Notes: generated from the letters alone by a model not told the origin. DNA of 64,000 nt from Prevotella sp. (GCA_017483805.1 JAFUUL010000096.1:29578-93577), one strand, 5' to 3'. Positions 39,651-49,188 are shown, counted from the first letter of the stretch. Translations and numbers: made by a program.

Positions 39651-39720
39651 TTAACTCATAATTCTTAATCGCCAAAGGCGATAACTCTTAACTCTTAATT
39701 CTAAATTCTTAATTCTCAAT
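39639..39720. repeat. CTTAATTCTTAACTC-type repeat
   Basis: Tandem units of CTTAATTCTTAACTC with an embedded hairpin ATCGCC-AAA-GGCGAT (39668-39682). It fills the spacer between the convergent helicase and DUF4332 genes. Confidence 0.65.
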
Positions 39721-40123
39721 ACGTCACCTTCGGCTCCAGTTCCTTAGCCTGGTCAATCATCTTCTGAACCTCGCTGACGGCGGGAACGCGGCCGCAGATG
39801 TGGAACTGAGCGTTGCACTCTTCCAACTTGGGCTGCAGGTTCTCGGCCACACGATGACGGAACTCCTTCACGGTGTCTACACCGGCCTTCTCAAGCAGTT
39901 CGGCAAACTGAGGGCCAACGCCGTTGATGCGGAACAGGTCAGCATGGTTGGTCCAGCGCAGGATGAGTTTGTCGCTGATGCCAGTGGCCTCGGCCAGTTC
40001 CTTGCGGCCCTTGGGGGCAGCGCATTTCTCGAGCAGTTCGCTCACCTTATTAATACCGGCAGCCTGCAGTTTCTCTGCATAAACGTCGCCTACACCCTCG
40101 ATGTCAATAATCTTGTAATCCAT
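39716..40123 (-). CDS. DUF4332 helix-hairpin-helix protein
   Basis: A 135-residue protein of DUF4332: tandem helix-hairpin-helix motifs (IEGVGDVYAEKLQAAGINKVSELLEKC; INGVGPQFAELLEKAGVDTVKEFRHRV), as found in DNA-binding and ribosome-associated proteins. Two Cys near residues 105 and 109. Cytoplasmic, no signal peptide. Function unknown; possibly nucleic acid binding. It stands alone with its own promoter. Confidence 0.8.
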   Translation of the reverse strand: MDYKIIDIEGVGDVYAEKLQAAGINKVSELLEKCAAPKGRKELAEATGISDKLILRWTNHADLFRINGVGPQFAELLEKAGVDTVKEFRHRVAENLQPKLEECNAQFHICGRVPAVSEVQKMIDQAKELEPKVTY

Positions 40124-40175
40124 AATCTCTTTTGGTTTTTAGTTAATAATGAAGTATTGTTAGGTTTTCTGACGG

Positions 40176-40183
40176 CAAATATA
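40176..40183 (-). promoter_or_regulatory. -7 box for the DUF4332 gene
   Basis: TATATTTG on the minus strand, 52 bases ahead of the start. Confidence 0.5.
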
Positions 40184-40251
40184 CACAATTTGCCTATAAA
40201 ACATTCATTTGCATGGGCTTTTTTATGGAATATTAACAGGGTGTCGCAGGT

Positions 40252-40626
40252 TTACCACACCGGCACGGTATCTCGGTCTTGTGTGTAGCCAACAGGCCAG
40301 GCTGCATCGGTCTGTTCGTAGGTTGAGGGGCTGACGGCAATGCCGCCCTGCCCGTTGCCGGAGTCGCCGCCATTGGTGCGTATCATGCCGTTGCAGACGG
40401 CCATGTCCCAGTCATTGCGCTGGCTCCACTGTCGCTGTGCAGTGGTGTCGCTGATACTGCAGGTGCCAACCACGCGTCCCTGTGTCAGCGACACATAAGT
40501 CCACTGGTTGGCCACGTTGGCTATGGTCAGGCTGCCTTGGCTGATGATGGGGCTGGCCTCGTCGCTGCTGCAGCCAGTGCCGAGCAGCGACAGGAGTAAA
40601 AGTAGGATGGCGGATGCTTGTTTCAT
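40252..40626 (-). CDS. HmuY-like lipoprotein (short form)
   Basis: A 124-residue lipoprotein (LLLLLSLLGTGCSSD, Cys19). The mature part has WTYVSLTQGRVVGTCS, a WDMAVCNGMIRTNGGDSGNGQGG block and QTDAAWPVGY, the arrangement of the first part of HmuY, the haem-capturing surface lipoprotein of Porphyromonas; at 124 residues only about the first half of a HmuY is present. Haem-ligand residues cannot be assigned from this. Last gene of the 12-kb operon, overlapping the papain-like gene by four bases (ATGA). HmuY-like identity is a pattern match and needs a profile search. Confidence 0.65.
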   Translation of the reverse strand: MKQASAILLLLLSLLGTGCSSDEASPIISQGSLTIANVANQWTYVSLTQGRVVGTCSISDTTAQRQWSQRNDWDMAVCNGMIRTNGGDSGNGQGGIAVSPSTYEQTDAAWPVGYTQDRDTVPVW

Positions 40627-42047
40627 TCTTTCACTTCGTATCTGATGGTGATGGTCTGATTCTGTTCGTTGACATTCTCAAACTGCACCTTCGACGGATG
40701 GCCGTCGGTAGTGCGCAGCAGGAATGTGTCATCGCCCTGGTCGTAGCGGTAAGGGGAGGCCGGGAGCGTGTAGCGCGGCTGGAGAGGGATGCGGAAATAG
40801 TTGTCTCCGTCGGTCAGAGCCTGTGGTAACGCGTTGCGGCAGGGATATTCCTTAGCCACGGGAGTGCGCAGGTCAACGACGGAGAGCGACACTAGCCGGC
40901 CCTCTCCCTTCTGCTTGCCCCGGTAGCCGCGTACGATGTCGAGCCAGTACTGGGCGTAGTCCTTGGTGGAGTCCATCTGTTCGGTCAGGTCGATAGCCAG
41001 CTCGATTTCTCCCGGCAACATGTAGCCCTGCATGGGAAGGTCGCCGCCCTGATTGCGAAAGGCGTTGCTGGTGCGCATCTGCAGTGGGCGGTTGGTGGTG
41101 ACCTGTGTGCTGAGGCCCGTGCTGAAACTGAGGTCGTCGCGTGAGGAATAGTCGATGGTCAGTCGGAGAACCACCTGAGGTTCGTGGATGCGCACGGTGC
41201 ATCCCTCTACCGTGTTGCTCAGCACCAGCGAACTGACAGTAGGGTCGCGGAAGAAGTCGTAGGGTAGGTAGAAATGCCCCCGGTCCTGCCAGTCATCCCC
41301 CCACGAGTTGACCACGATGAAGGCCCCGTCGTGGCGTTGCCCATGATGGTCGGTGTAGGTGACTCGGTCATCGTAGCCCACGATGGTCATGGCGTGGGAG
41401 CCGCCAGTGGCCAACGAGGTGAGCAGGGCGTGGTAGCCCGTTTCAGACGGCCCTTGATAGTTCTCTATGTCCCAGCCTTGGCTCTGGCCGGAGAAGGTCA
41501 GCACGCCGCCGGTGGCACTGCCGTCACCCTTGTCGTAGAGATAGCGCTTCATGAGGGAGACGCTGTCATCGTAGGTGTAGATGGTCGCCACGCGGTGGCG
41601 CATGGCTCTGACATATTTTTCGTATCCGTTCACCCACTTGAACATGCGGAGATAGCCATAGTCCTGCTCAGTCATGATGCCATATTGGCGTGCCAGTTGC
41701 AGTCCTTGACTGACAAAGCCGCCCTGGTCCTCGCCGTCGTTCAGCATATTCCAGGCAAACATATAACTTAGCCTGTTATCTGCCGAGGCCGATGCGTCGC
41801 GATCCAGCAGGCGGTTCACCTCATAGGTGAGCATATAGGCAATGCCGGCAGCCTGTGCACAGGATCCGCCGGATTGGTTGATGATAGGTGGGAAATACTT
41901 CAGTGTGGAGTTGTCCACTGAGGCCGGTAGTTCGATGTCAGTCTTGATGGTAGTCCTGAATGGCACTTTACTGACCGGCTGTGCCCCTGCTGTCATGCAG
42001 CAGAGGAGCGTGCACAGCAGCAGGGGGAATGACAGGTTATTTCGCAT
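40623..42047 (-). CDS. Exported papain-family cysteine peptidase (C1-like)
   Basis: Predicted secreted peptidase of 474 residues: signal peptide MRNNLSFPLLLCTLLCCMTAGAQ, then a papain-like domain with the active Cys in NQSGGSCAQAAGIAYM (Cys63), His in GGSHAMTIVGYDD (His218) and Asn in FIVVNSWGDDW (Asn247). The C-terminal 200 residues are beta-rich and of unknown fold. It belongs to a cluster of two C25-like peptidases and overlaps the first of these by 11 bases. Confidence 0.88.
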   Translation of the reverse strand: MRNNLSFPLLLCTLLCCMTAGAQPVSKVPFRTTIKTDIELPASVDNSTLKYFPPIINQSGGSCAQAAGIAYMLTYEVNRLLDRDASASADNRLSYMFAWNMLNDGEDQGGFVSQGLQLARQYGIMTEQDYGYLRMFKWVNGYEKYVRAMRHRVATIYTYDDSVSLMKRYLYDKGDGSATGGVLTFSGQSQGWDIENYQGPSETGYHALLTSLATGGSHAMTIVGYDDRVTYTDHHGQRHDGAFIVVNSWGDDWQDRGHFYLPYDFFRDPTVSSLVLSNTVEGCTVRIHEPQVVLRLTIDYSSRDDLSFSTGLSTQVTTNRPLQMRTSNAFRNQGGDLPMQGYMLPGEIELAIDLTEQMDSTKDYAQYWLDIVRGYRGKQKGEGRLVSLSVVDLRTPVAKEYPCRNALPQALTDGDNYFRIPLQPRYTLPASPYRYDQGDDTFLLRTTDGHPSKVQFENVNEQNQTITIRYEVKE

Positions 42048-44208
42048 GGATACGATTCTGTGTCTTTAGGGCCTCGTCGCGTACAGCCTGGCTATACTTC
42101 GGGTCCTGCTGAATCTTTTGCATGGCCTCGCTGATGAGCGATGCCTGATAACTGAGGGGATGCCACCCCAGGGCCTCGATGATGAGCAGTTTGGTATCCT
42201 CGTCGGCAGCGCTCTGGGCGAAGTCGAGCATCTGGGGAATCAAGTGGTGGACGGCCGTGTTGCGTGTGGCCCGGATGGCGAAGCGGCGCTCCTTGGCATC
42301 GGCATCGGCCTTGAGCGTGGCCTCCAGGTCTTTAGCGGTCTTGTCTGCATTGTAGGCGATGGCCTTCTCGATGACATGATGCACAGAGTCCTTGCGGATA
42401 TAGCGCACCGTGGGGGCATTGAACTGGCGTTCGAACTCGGCCAGCAGTTTCTCCTTGGGGAATGAGGGGATGGCCTGCGTCACGTCGAACGTGACACGGT
42501 CGCTGGTGTTGTTGGCAATGGCCAGCGTGATGAGTTGGGGAATCAGCCGGTCGTCGCCGCTCTCTCCGTAGTAGCGGACGGCCAGACGCTGTAGCAGTTC
42601 GAAGGAATCCTGCGAGGCAAGTTGCAGCAGGGTGATGGTGTTGTCATCGGCAAAGTCTACGATCGAGCGCAGCGTCTGCAGGCGGACTATGCCGTAAGGC
42701 GAAGACTTGAAGATGCCGAGCAGTTCGCTGCTGCTGATGGCCTCGTGCTGGTGGAGCATCTCGATGGCCAGGGCCTGCTGCTCGGGCGTGCCCTTCTTCA
42801 GCACTTTCTTCCAGTCGGCCACTTTGCCGAAAGAGATGAGGTGGTCAATGTCAGCAGCGTTGGCCACACTGGCAAAGCGATAAGTGGGGTCGCCGATGAC
42901 ATGCGATTCCAGATACGTGCTGAAGCGGGCCATGTCGCCAATGCAGCCGCCCTCGTCGAGCAGGCCGATGAAGCGGTCGCTCCACTTGTCTTGCAGCGAG
43001 TTGACGCTGTTGGCCAGCACTGCAACGGTCTGTCCGGGCTGGAAGATATATTCGTTGGCGATGCAATCGTCGCGATGGAATGAGCCGTTGAAGCAGGCGT
43101 CGAGGATGATGACAGGCGTGTTGGGCTGATAGCCGTAGATGGCAAAGTCTTCTAGATGCATGTCGCTGACGGCATCGTAGATGGAGTCTTCGCGGGCCAG
43201 ACTGTCGCTCAGTGCATCCTTGGCCCATGACTCGGGCACGTCGAATCGCTTCAGGAGTACGGCCATCACCGAGTCTACGTTGCGGCCACGCTCGTGGGCC
43301 GAATAGATGTGTTGACGGATGTTACGCTCGATATAGGTCTTGGCATCCTTGACCATATAGGGGCGACGCACTTCGCTCAGGTATTCTGTGTCCCAACTGC
43401 CGTGGTGGTGCAGCACTGCCACGTCGAGGTCGGTGCGCATCAGTTCATTCATCAGGTGCTCCTTGATAGGGTTGTGGTCGGAGTGATCCATGAAACTGAA
43501 GTGGTTGGTATTGCCCAGCAGCGAGGGGAAGTGCTCTGTGAAGGCAGGCTTCTCGTCTTGGCGGGCCACTTTCGACTCAGAGATGTAGCCATGGCCGCTG
43601 AAGAAGAACAGTTGGTTCACGCTGCGGGCCTGGCGCTTGGCTGCCGTGGCCTTGTTCAGGTAGGCACGCAGTTTCTCGTAGCGTGTGGTGCCGCCGATGT
43701 CAGTGGGGCGAATGCGGCCGCTGTAGATGTCGGGGTGGGTGCGCTGTGAACCCTCGGGGGCGATGCTGTAGTAGAAGTAGGGTGCGTCAGCGTCTTTGTC
43801 CAGATAGCGGAACTGGAGGCCGAAGTCATCATAGAAACGATCTGACGGCACCGATGACTCCTTGCGGGGCTGCGTCTGATTCATCTTGAAGGCCGAGGTC
43901 ATGTGCTGGCCGTCGCGCACCATTGGCACGGGAATGTCGCCAATGAACACGGCTCCTACAATGGGGTCTTGCTTCTGCTGGTGGAGCCGCTGCAGTTCCT
44001 GACGGATACTATCGGGTACTCCCCAGCGGTCAATCACGGTGAAGACCTTCAGCCCGTGCACCTCTTCTATCGCCCTGGCATAGGCGTCAACCTCGGTGCG
44101 GGCCTGGTCGTAACTCTTCGGGTCGATGACAATGGCAAACCCGTCGCGCGCCATCGTGACGGCGGCCACGGCAAAGAGTGCCAGTGTGGTAAGCATCATT
44201 TTCTTCAT
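42037..44208 (-). CDS. C25 (gingipain)-like exported cysteine peptidase, copy 1
   Basis: A 723-residue protein with signal peptide MKKMMLTTLALFAVAAVTMA. The caspase-like fold is shown by VGAVFIGDIPVPM, the His motif VLHHHGSWDTEYL (267-270) and the Cys motif VIILDACFNGSFHRDDCIANEYIF (Cys372), matching the gingipain catalytic dyad pattern. About 200 C-terminal residues form HEAT-like helical repeats. It is 4 bases after its paralogue at 44213 and overlaps the papain-like gene. Substrate unknown. Confidence 0.85.
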   Translation of the reverse strand: MKKMMLTTLALFAVAAVTMARDGFAIVIDPKSYDQARTEVDAYARAIEEVHGLKVFTVIDRWGVPDSIRQELQRLHQQKQDPIVGAVFIGDIPVPMVRDGQHMTSAFKMNQTQPRKESSVPSDRFYDDFGLQFRYLDKDADAPYFYYSIAPEGSQRTHPDIYSGRIRPTDIGGTTRYEKLRAYLNKATAAKRQARSVNQLFFFSGHGYISESKVARQDEKPAFTEHFPSLLGNTNHFSFMDHSDHNPIKEHLMNELMRTDLDVAVLHHHGSWDTEYLSEVRRPYMVKDAKTYIERNIRQHIYSAHERGRNVDSVMAVLLKRFDVPESWAKDALSDSLAREDSIYDAVSDMHLEDFAIYGYQPNTPVIILDACFNGSFHRDDCIANEYIFQPGQTVAVLANSVNSLQDKWSDRFIGLLDEGGCIGDMARFSTYLESHVIGDPTYRFASVANAADIDHLISFGKVADWKKVLKKGTPEQQALAIEMLHQHEAISSSELLGIFKSSPYGIVRLQTLRSIVDFADDNTITLLQLASQDSFELLQRLAVRYYGESGDDRLIPQLITLAIANNTSDRVTFDVTQAIPSFPKEKLLAEFERQFNAPTVRYIRKDSVHHVIEKAIAYNADKTAKDLEATLKADADAKERRFAIRATRNTAVHHLIPQMLDFAQSAADEDTKLLIIEALGWHPLSYQASLISEAMQKIQQDPKYSQAVRDEALKTQNRIHAK

Positions 44209-44212
44209 AATG

Positions 44213-46321
44213 TCAGTATTTTAGTCGTTTTAATGTCTTGATGGCTTCGTGCCTGACTTCTGGGGGCAGGCTGCCATTGGTGGTCATGCGTTCCACGATG
44301 GCAATCACCTCCTTGTGGGTGTAGGCCAGCCGGTGCCAGCCCAGGGTGCTCAGCAGTTCCACCTGCAGTGTGGGGTCTGTGGTCTTCTCCGTGAAAGCAG
44401 CCACATCGGCAGCCAGATAGGGCGGGAGGTATATCTTCATGCGGTCAGCCTGAATGTGCATACGGCGTTCAGACATCTGGCCGCTGACCATGCTGCGGAT
44501 GTCCGCTTCCCACCTTTTGGCATAGTGGCTCGCCTCTGTTGCTCGCTTTTGCCGGTATTCATCGGGCCAGGTCACGTATGGGGCGATGCTGTCCAGTGCC
44601 TTGTTGATGGCGGGCATGATGGCCTCTTCAGGGAAGAACTGGATGGCCTGCTGGGCATTGAATGCTACGCGTGCCGAGGTGTTGTTGCTCACGATGATGC
44701 GAGCCAGCGACGGAGCCAGCCGCGGGTCGCCGCACTTCTGCATGGCGTTCACAGCAAAGCGCTGTAACAGTTCGAAATTATCGAGGGAGGCCGCTTCGAT
44801 GGCTGCTGTCAGCAGGTCGCTGTTGCGGTCTTGCAGCAGCATGAAGGCTTGCAGTCGGACCAGTCCGAGAGGCGACGTGCGCAGGGTGTGCAGCAGTTGG
44901 CTGTCGCTCAGCCTGTTGCCCTGCTCTATCATGGTCAGGCTCTGTTCATCGGCAGACTGCCCGTTGCCTTTGTCTGCCAGAAACACATACGTGGGGTCGC
45001 CCACCACGTGCATCTCCAGTTCCGGGCACAACTGATTGATACGTCCCACCGTCAGCCCTTGCCCGAGGAGTCCGATGAGGTGGTCGGGCCACTTGTCTTG
45101 CAGCACGTTGACCGTGCCGCCCAGCCCGGCGATGGTCTTGCCCCCGCTGAAGATATATTCGTTGGCAATGCAGTCATCATTCTGGAAGGCTGCGTTGTAG
45201 CAGGCGTCATAGATGGCCACGCGGCAGTTGGGCCTGTAGCCGTAGTTGAGGAAGTCCTTCAGCGTTAGGTTTAGCGAGTCCTCCATCAGCGAGTCCAGAT
45301 GCTGATGCTCGGCTGTCGGCTCGCCCTTGAGCCATTCTTCGGGCAAGTGGTCACGCTCTGTCAGCAGGTGTCGCACGCTGTCTACGTTCTCACCGTAGCG
45401 CCTGGCCCGCTGTAGGCGGACACGATAACTGTAGAGCAGGTAGTCCAGTGCCTGCTGTGTGCCTGACGGCTTAGGGTAGGAGGTCAGATACTGTGTGTCG
45501 AAGTCACCATGGTGGTGCATCAGGGCGATGCCCAGGTCGGGGCGCATCATCTCGTTCATCAGGCGGCGCTTGATGAAGCGCTCATCGCCGAAGTCCATAT
45601 AACTGAATGCTCCGGGCTGCATGGCCAAAGTGGGAAAGTGCTCGCGCATGGCCATCTGTTCGCCGATGTGAGCCACTCGTGACTCGGTCAGCGATCCGCT
45701 GCCCGTATAGACAAAGGTGGACTGTAGTTTCTCGGGATGGCGCTTGGCGTCGGTGGCCTTGCGCAGATAGACACGCAGTTTCTCATAGCGCGACGTGCCG
45801 CCGGCATCGGTGGGGCGCAGACGGCCTGTGAAGAGGTCGGGGTGCAAACGCTGGTTGCCTTCGTGGCTGAGGCTGTAGTAGAAGAGATGTGGTGAAACGG
45901 AGTCGCGCTTCAGGAACTTAAACTGCAGGCCGAAGTCATCATAGAAGCGGTCGGAAGGCACGCTACTGTCGGGCCACGGCTGCTTCTGGCTCATCTTGAA
46001 GGCAGAGGTCAGAAACTGGGCATCACGAATCATCGGCACGGGAATGTCGCCGATAAAGACGGCCCCGACAATGGGGGATTTCTTCTGCCGGTGGAGTCGT
46101 TGCAGTTCCTGCCGGATGCTGTCAGGCACGCCCCAGCGGTCTTCCACGATATAGACATGGAACCCCTGCATCTCTTCCAGGGCCTGGATGTATCCCTGTA
46201 GTTCTGTGGCTGCCTGACGGTGGCTCTCAGGGTCTATCACGATGGCAAAGCCTGCGCTCTGCCGGGCAAAGCCTGTGGCTACGGCCAACAATGCTGTGAT
46301 GGATAATAGAAGTTTCTTCAT
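44213..46321 (-). CDS. C25 (gingipain)-like exported cysteine peptidase, copy 2
   Basis: A 702-residue paralogue of the protein at 42037: signal peptide KLLLSITALLAVATGFA, VGAVFIGDIPVPM, His motif LMHHHGDFDTQYL (269-272), Cys motif IYDACYNAAFQNDDCIANEYIF (Cys374), and a helical C-terminal half (LLQRFAVNAMQKCGDPRLAPSLARI). The conserved blocks align end to end with copy 1, indicating a tandem duplication. Residue changes around the Cys (FNGSFH versus YNAAFQ) suggest different specificity. Followed by copy 1 after 4 bases. Confidence 0.85.
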   Translation of the reverse strand: MKKLLLSITALLAVATGFARQSAGFAIVIDPESHRQAATELQGYIQALEEMQGFHVYIVEDRWGVPDSIRQELQRLHRQKKSPIVGAVFIGDIPVPMIRDAQFLTSAFKMSQKQPWPDSSVPSDRFYDDFGLQFKFLKRDSVSPHLFYYSLSHEGNQRLHPDLFTGRLRPTDAGGTSRYEKLRVYLRKATDAKRHPEKLQSTFVYTGSGSLTESRVAHIGEQMAMREHFPTLAMQPGAFSYMDFGDERFIKRRLMNEMMRPDLGIALMHHHGDFDTQYLTSYPKPSGTQQALDYLLYSYRVRLQRARRYGENVDSVRHLLTERDHLPEEWLKGEPTAEHQHLDSLMEDSLNLTLKDFLNYGYRPNCRVAIYDACYNAAFQNDDCIANEYIFSGGKTIAGLGGTVNVLQDKWPDHLIGLLGQGLTVGRINQLCPELEMHVVGDPTYVFLADKGNGQSADEQSLTMIEQGNRLSDSQLLHTLRTSPLGLVRLQAFMLLQDRNSDLLTAAIEAASLDNFELLQRFAVNAMQKCGDPRLAPSLARIIVSNNTSARVAFNAQQAIQFFPEEAIMPAINKALDSIAPYVTWPDEYRQKRATEASHYAKRWEADIRSMVSGQMSERRMHIQADRMKIYLPPYLAADVAAFTEKTTDPTLQVELLSTLGWHRLAYTHKEVIAIVERMTTNGSLPPEVRHEAIKTLKRLKY

Positions 46322-46327
46322 AGGCAG

Positions 46328-47902
46328 TTAGAACTTGAGGTAGAAGCCCGCTTCAACCGTTGTGAGCGATGTGCCGTCGTATCCTGTCCAGTACTCCTGA
46401 TTGTCGGTATAGAGGTGCAGGCGGCCATTGATATATGCTCCGGCGGTGAGCCGTTCGGTGGCCGGCAGTGAGACATCGGCCAATGCATGGATGCCCAGCC
46501 GGCTGGCTGATTCGTATTCAAAGATGCGGCGAGTGTAGGGACGGGAGATGTCGTCCTCGCCTGTAAAAGCAGAGCCGTTGGCATACTCCTTGGTGCCAGG
46601 TAGCCGATAGGTGCCGCCCAGTGCGGTCTGCAAAACTACCTTACTTATATATATAGACTTGCCAGCCTCCAGTGAGAGGTCGATGGTCTGGATTTTCTGT
46701 GTAGGAGTGGAAGAACCTTGGAAGTGCTTCTGGGTGAAATAGTTCAGGCGGGCACCGGCGTCAACAAAGATGTTGCGTTGTCCGCCCTTGAGCAAGTCCA
46801 GCCGATAGCCTAATCCGGCACTTAGCCGCTGAGTCTTCTGGATGGTGCTCTCGTTGAGTATGCGATAGAAAATGGCACTGTTGAGTTCGGTGTCCAGTTC
46901 TCGTTTCTGGTCGTACCAGTTACCCTTTCCGCTGGTGTAGGCGGCTGAGAGCGAAAAGTTGTGGCGGGTGTTCTCGTTGGCTCTCCACAGGAAGCGGTCG
47001 GTCAGCGCGATGAGGGTCTCCTTGTAATCTCCTCCGTGGAAGGAGTAGGATTCTCCACCGTCTATTGCATCCTCATTCTCCAATTTGACGGATATCTCTG
47101 TGAAGTTTTCCGTCTGTCCATCGCGGGGATGCCACACGGCTTGGAGGGCAGCAGAAAGGGCGTGTCCACTGAAATCGCGCTTGTAGCCAGACTCGTCGCC
47201 CGATGAGCGCTTTGCATAGTCCCCCATGCCTTTCATGAGGAAGTAGCGATGGGAGTGGAGTGTAGAGTTGACGTTGGTGTATTCGACGAGAGAACTGAAG
47301 AAGCGCACGCCAGCAGAGACTCCTGCGCTCCAGTTGTCTGTGAGTCGGTAGTCTGCTCCCAGCGTGATAGGGAGAATGGAGGTGACCGTTCGAGGGCGGG
47401 GGTCGGTTTGGTCAGCCTTGTTGCCCGTGCGGAGACCAATTTCGACGGCTCCTTTCAGGCGGTCGGAGAAAGAATAGGTTGCAGATGCCTGCATGTCGTA
47501 AGACTCTGTAGTGGCATCGCCAGGCACAGAGTCGCAAATGGCGAAGGGGTTGTCAGGGTTGTTCCATGGCATGGCACTCCATGCCAGGTCGTTGTCCTTT
47601 TGGTTCCGGTAACTGATATGGCCTTGCACATCAAACTTCCCTATGTGTCGCAGTCCACCGATATACGCCTCTATGGCATGGGCATCGCCAGAGGCATCGA
47701 CGGCATGGAAGTCACCCTTGCTGAGGCTGTAGTTGACGTTGGCCACGGCAAAGTCTCGCTGCACGTTGTAGGCAATCCGGGTAGGGTTGTGGCTGGCGTA
47801 GCGGATATTGGCGGGTTGGTTGATATATCCTTCATTCCACGTTTGTGCCTGAGTGGTCAGGCAGGTGACAATGGAGAGAAGTACCAGAACGGTTTGTTTC
47901 AT
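46328..47902 (-). CDS. Outer-membrane beta-barrel protein (DUF6850-like)
   Basis: A 524-residue exported protein with signal peptide MKQTVLVLLSIVTCLTTQAQ and alternating aromatic/polar strands throughout (YKRDFSGHALSAALQAVW, TQKHFQGSSTPTQKIQTIDLSLEAG), ending in a Phe-terminated strand (EAGFYLKF), as expected of an outer membrane barrel. I assign it to the family I know as DUF6850. It probably forms a channel or scaffold for the products of the operon. 6 bases before the C25-like gene; 71 bases after the DUF4876 gene. Confidence 0.75.
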   Translation of the reverse strand: MKQTVLVLLSIVTCLTTQAQTWNEGYINQPANIRYASHNPTRIAYNVQRDFAVANVNYSLSKGDFHAVDASGDAHAIEAYIGGLRHIGKFDVQGHISYRNQKDNDLAWSAMPWNNPDNPFAICDSVPGDATTESYDMQASATYSFSDRLKGAVEIGLRTGNKADQTDPRPRTVTSILPITLGADYRLTDNWSAGVSAGVRFFSSLVEYTNVNSTLHSHRYFLMKGMGDYAKRSSGDESGYKRDFSGHALSAALQAVWHPRDGQTENFTEISVKLENEDAIDGGESYSFHGGDYKETLIALTDRFLWRANENTRHNFSLSAAYTSGKGNWYDQKRELDTELNSAIFYRILNESTIQKTQRLSAGLGYRLDLLKGGQRNIFVDAGARLNYFTQKHFQGSSTPTQKIQTIDLSLEAGKSIYISKVVLQTALGGTYRLPGTKEYANGSAFTGEDDISRPYTRRIFEYESASRLGIHALADVSLPATERLTAGAYINGRLHLYTDNQEYWTGYDGTSLTTVEAGFYLKF

Positions 47903-47973
47903 GTTGATGTTCTATTGTTGAAAGTGTGCCGGTGGTCAGAACCACCGACACACGTAATGGTTAAGATGTTGGT

Positions 47974-49188
47974 TTAGTCGACTGCTGTCGGAGTCCAGCC
48001 AGGAGTGTTGTCCTCGCTGACATAGAAGTCATCGGCCGAGTTGTTGGTGTCCTTGTAGTATACACGACCATTCTCAATCTTGCTGACCTTGCGGCGAACA
48101 GGCTGTGAAGAGTACATGGCACCGCCGGGAATGCCCGTAGCATCGTCCTTAGCAGCGAAGAAGGGATAGTGGTCGGCGGGATCGACAGTGCTCTGGTAGA
48201 CATCGACGGCATCCAGCACATACTTCGAAGGAATCTTCATGTAGAGTGTCGAAGAGGTGGTGCCGGGATAGGTGGTGAAGTTGCTTTCGTCAGCCACAAA
48301 CTGCTGGGGTGTGGTGCCCTCGGGCAACTTGATGAGCATATAGGCGCGACCGGCAACACCGAAGGCCCACTGCTTCATTGTGGAACCGCTACGCATAGAC
48401 ACGGTCACCATGTTAGGAACTGATTCGTTGTCGATGTCACCCGTGCCAAAATACTTCTCAAAGTCGGCATTCGACAGGTCGGGAGCCTTCGAGTAGGCCT
48501 CCTTCTTCGACTCGTCAGTGCCATAAGACAATTTGTGGTTCTGAGCCTCGTCGGCCACGGTGACGGCCTGTCCGGGCTGGAGGGGATAGTCGGTGCCATT
48601 GCCGGGGAAGGCGATGACAATACCATTCAGAGCACCACCCTCGTTGTAGAAGTCGGGATACTCCTGCTGCCAGGCGTTCTGGGCTTTCAGGTTGGCCAGC
48701 GGGCAGGCCAGCATCAGGCCGTCCAGATACTGCACCTCGTCGGAGTTGTTGGCAACCTCCACGTAGCAGTCAAGCACGTAGCCCATCACAGTGCCCACGT
48801 TGTAGATGGTCTTAAACACCAGGGGGCTCTGGTTGTACTTGGTCAGATTCACGGTAGCGGTCTGCTCCTGATAGAGTTCAACGCTGGCAGAGCCTGTGAC
48901 ATAGGCCGTTGCCTCGTCCTTTACCTTGCCGCTGACGGTAATCTGATAGACACCCTGGGTCAGCGTGACGGTGGTCGGCTGGACTGCATTCAGGAGAATG
49001 GTGTCGTTGTCAACGCCATTGATAATCACTTTCACGTTGCCGATGTTGCTAGCATCCACATCCGTGGGATTCAGTGAGATGGTGAGGTCGTAACTCTTCA
49101 CCTTGTCGTCATCGTCTGAACAAGCGACAAACGTGGTCACGGCGAAGGCAGCAAAAAGTGCCAAACCGTAATTCAGAAATTTTTTCAT
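47974..49188 (-). CDS. DUF4876 lipoprotein
   Basis: A 404-residue lipoprotein: MKKFLNYGLALFAAFAVTTFVACSDDDDK, with lipidated Cys after the ATG at 49188; an in-frame start at 49242 would place 18 unlikely residues in front. The mature protein is beta-rich (DLTISLNPTDVDASNIGNVKVIINGV, VYQITVSGKVKDEATAYVTGSASVELYQEQTATVNL) and continues with a beta-helix-like domain (GALNGIVIAFPGNGTDYPLQPGQAV), typical of DUF4876. Its position between the TonB-dependent receptor and the barrel gene resembles that of a surface partner of the receptor. Confidence 0.78.
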   Translation of the reverse strand: MKKFLNYGLALFAAFAVTTFVACSDDDDKVKSYDLTISLNPTDVDASNIGNVKVIINGVDNDTILLNAVQPTTVTLTQGVYQITVSGKVKDEATAYVTGSASVELYQEQTATVNLTKYNQSPLVFKTIYNVGTVMGYVLDCYVEVANNSDEVQYLDGLMLACPLANLKAQNAWQQEYPDFYNEGGALNGIVIAFPGNGTDYPLQPGQAVTVADEAQNHKLSYGTDESKKEAYSKAPDLSNADFEKYFGTGDIDNESVPNMVTVSMRSGSTMKQWAFGVAGRAYMLIKLPEGTTPQQFVADESNFTTYPGTTSSTLYMKIPSKYVLDAVDVYQSTVDPADHYPFFAAKDDATGIPGGAMYSSQPVRRKVSKIENGRVYYKDTNNSADDFYVSEDNTPGWTPTAVD

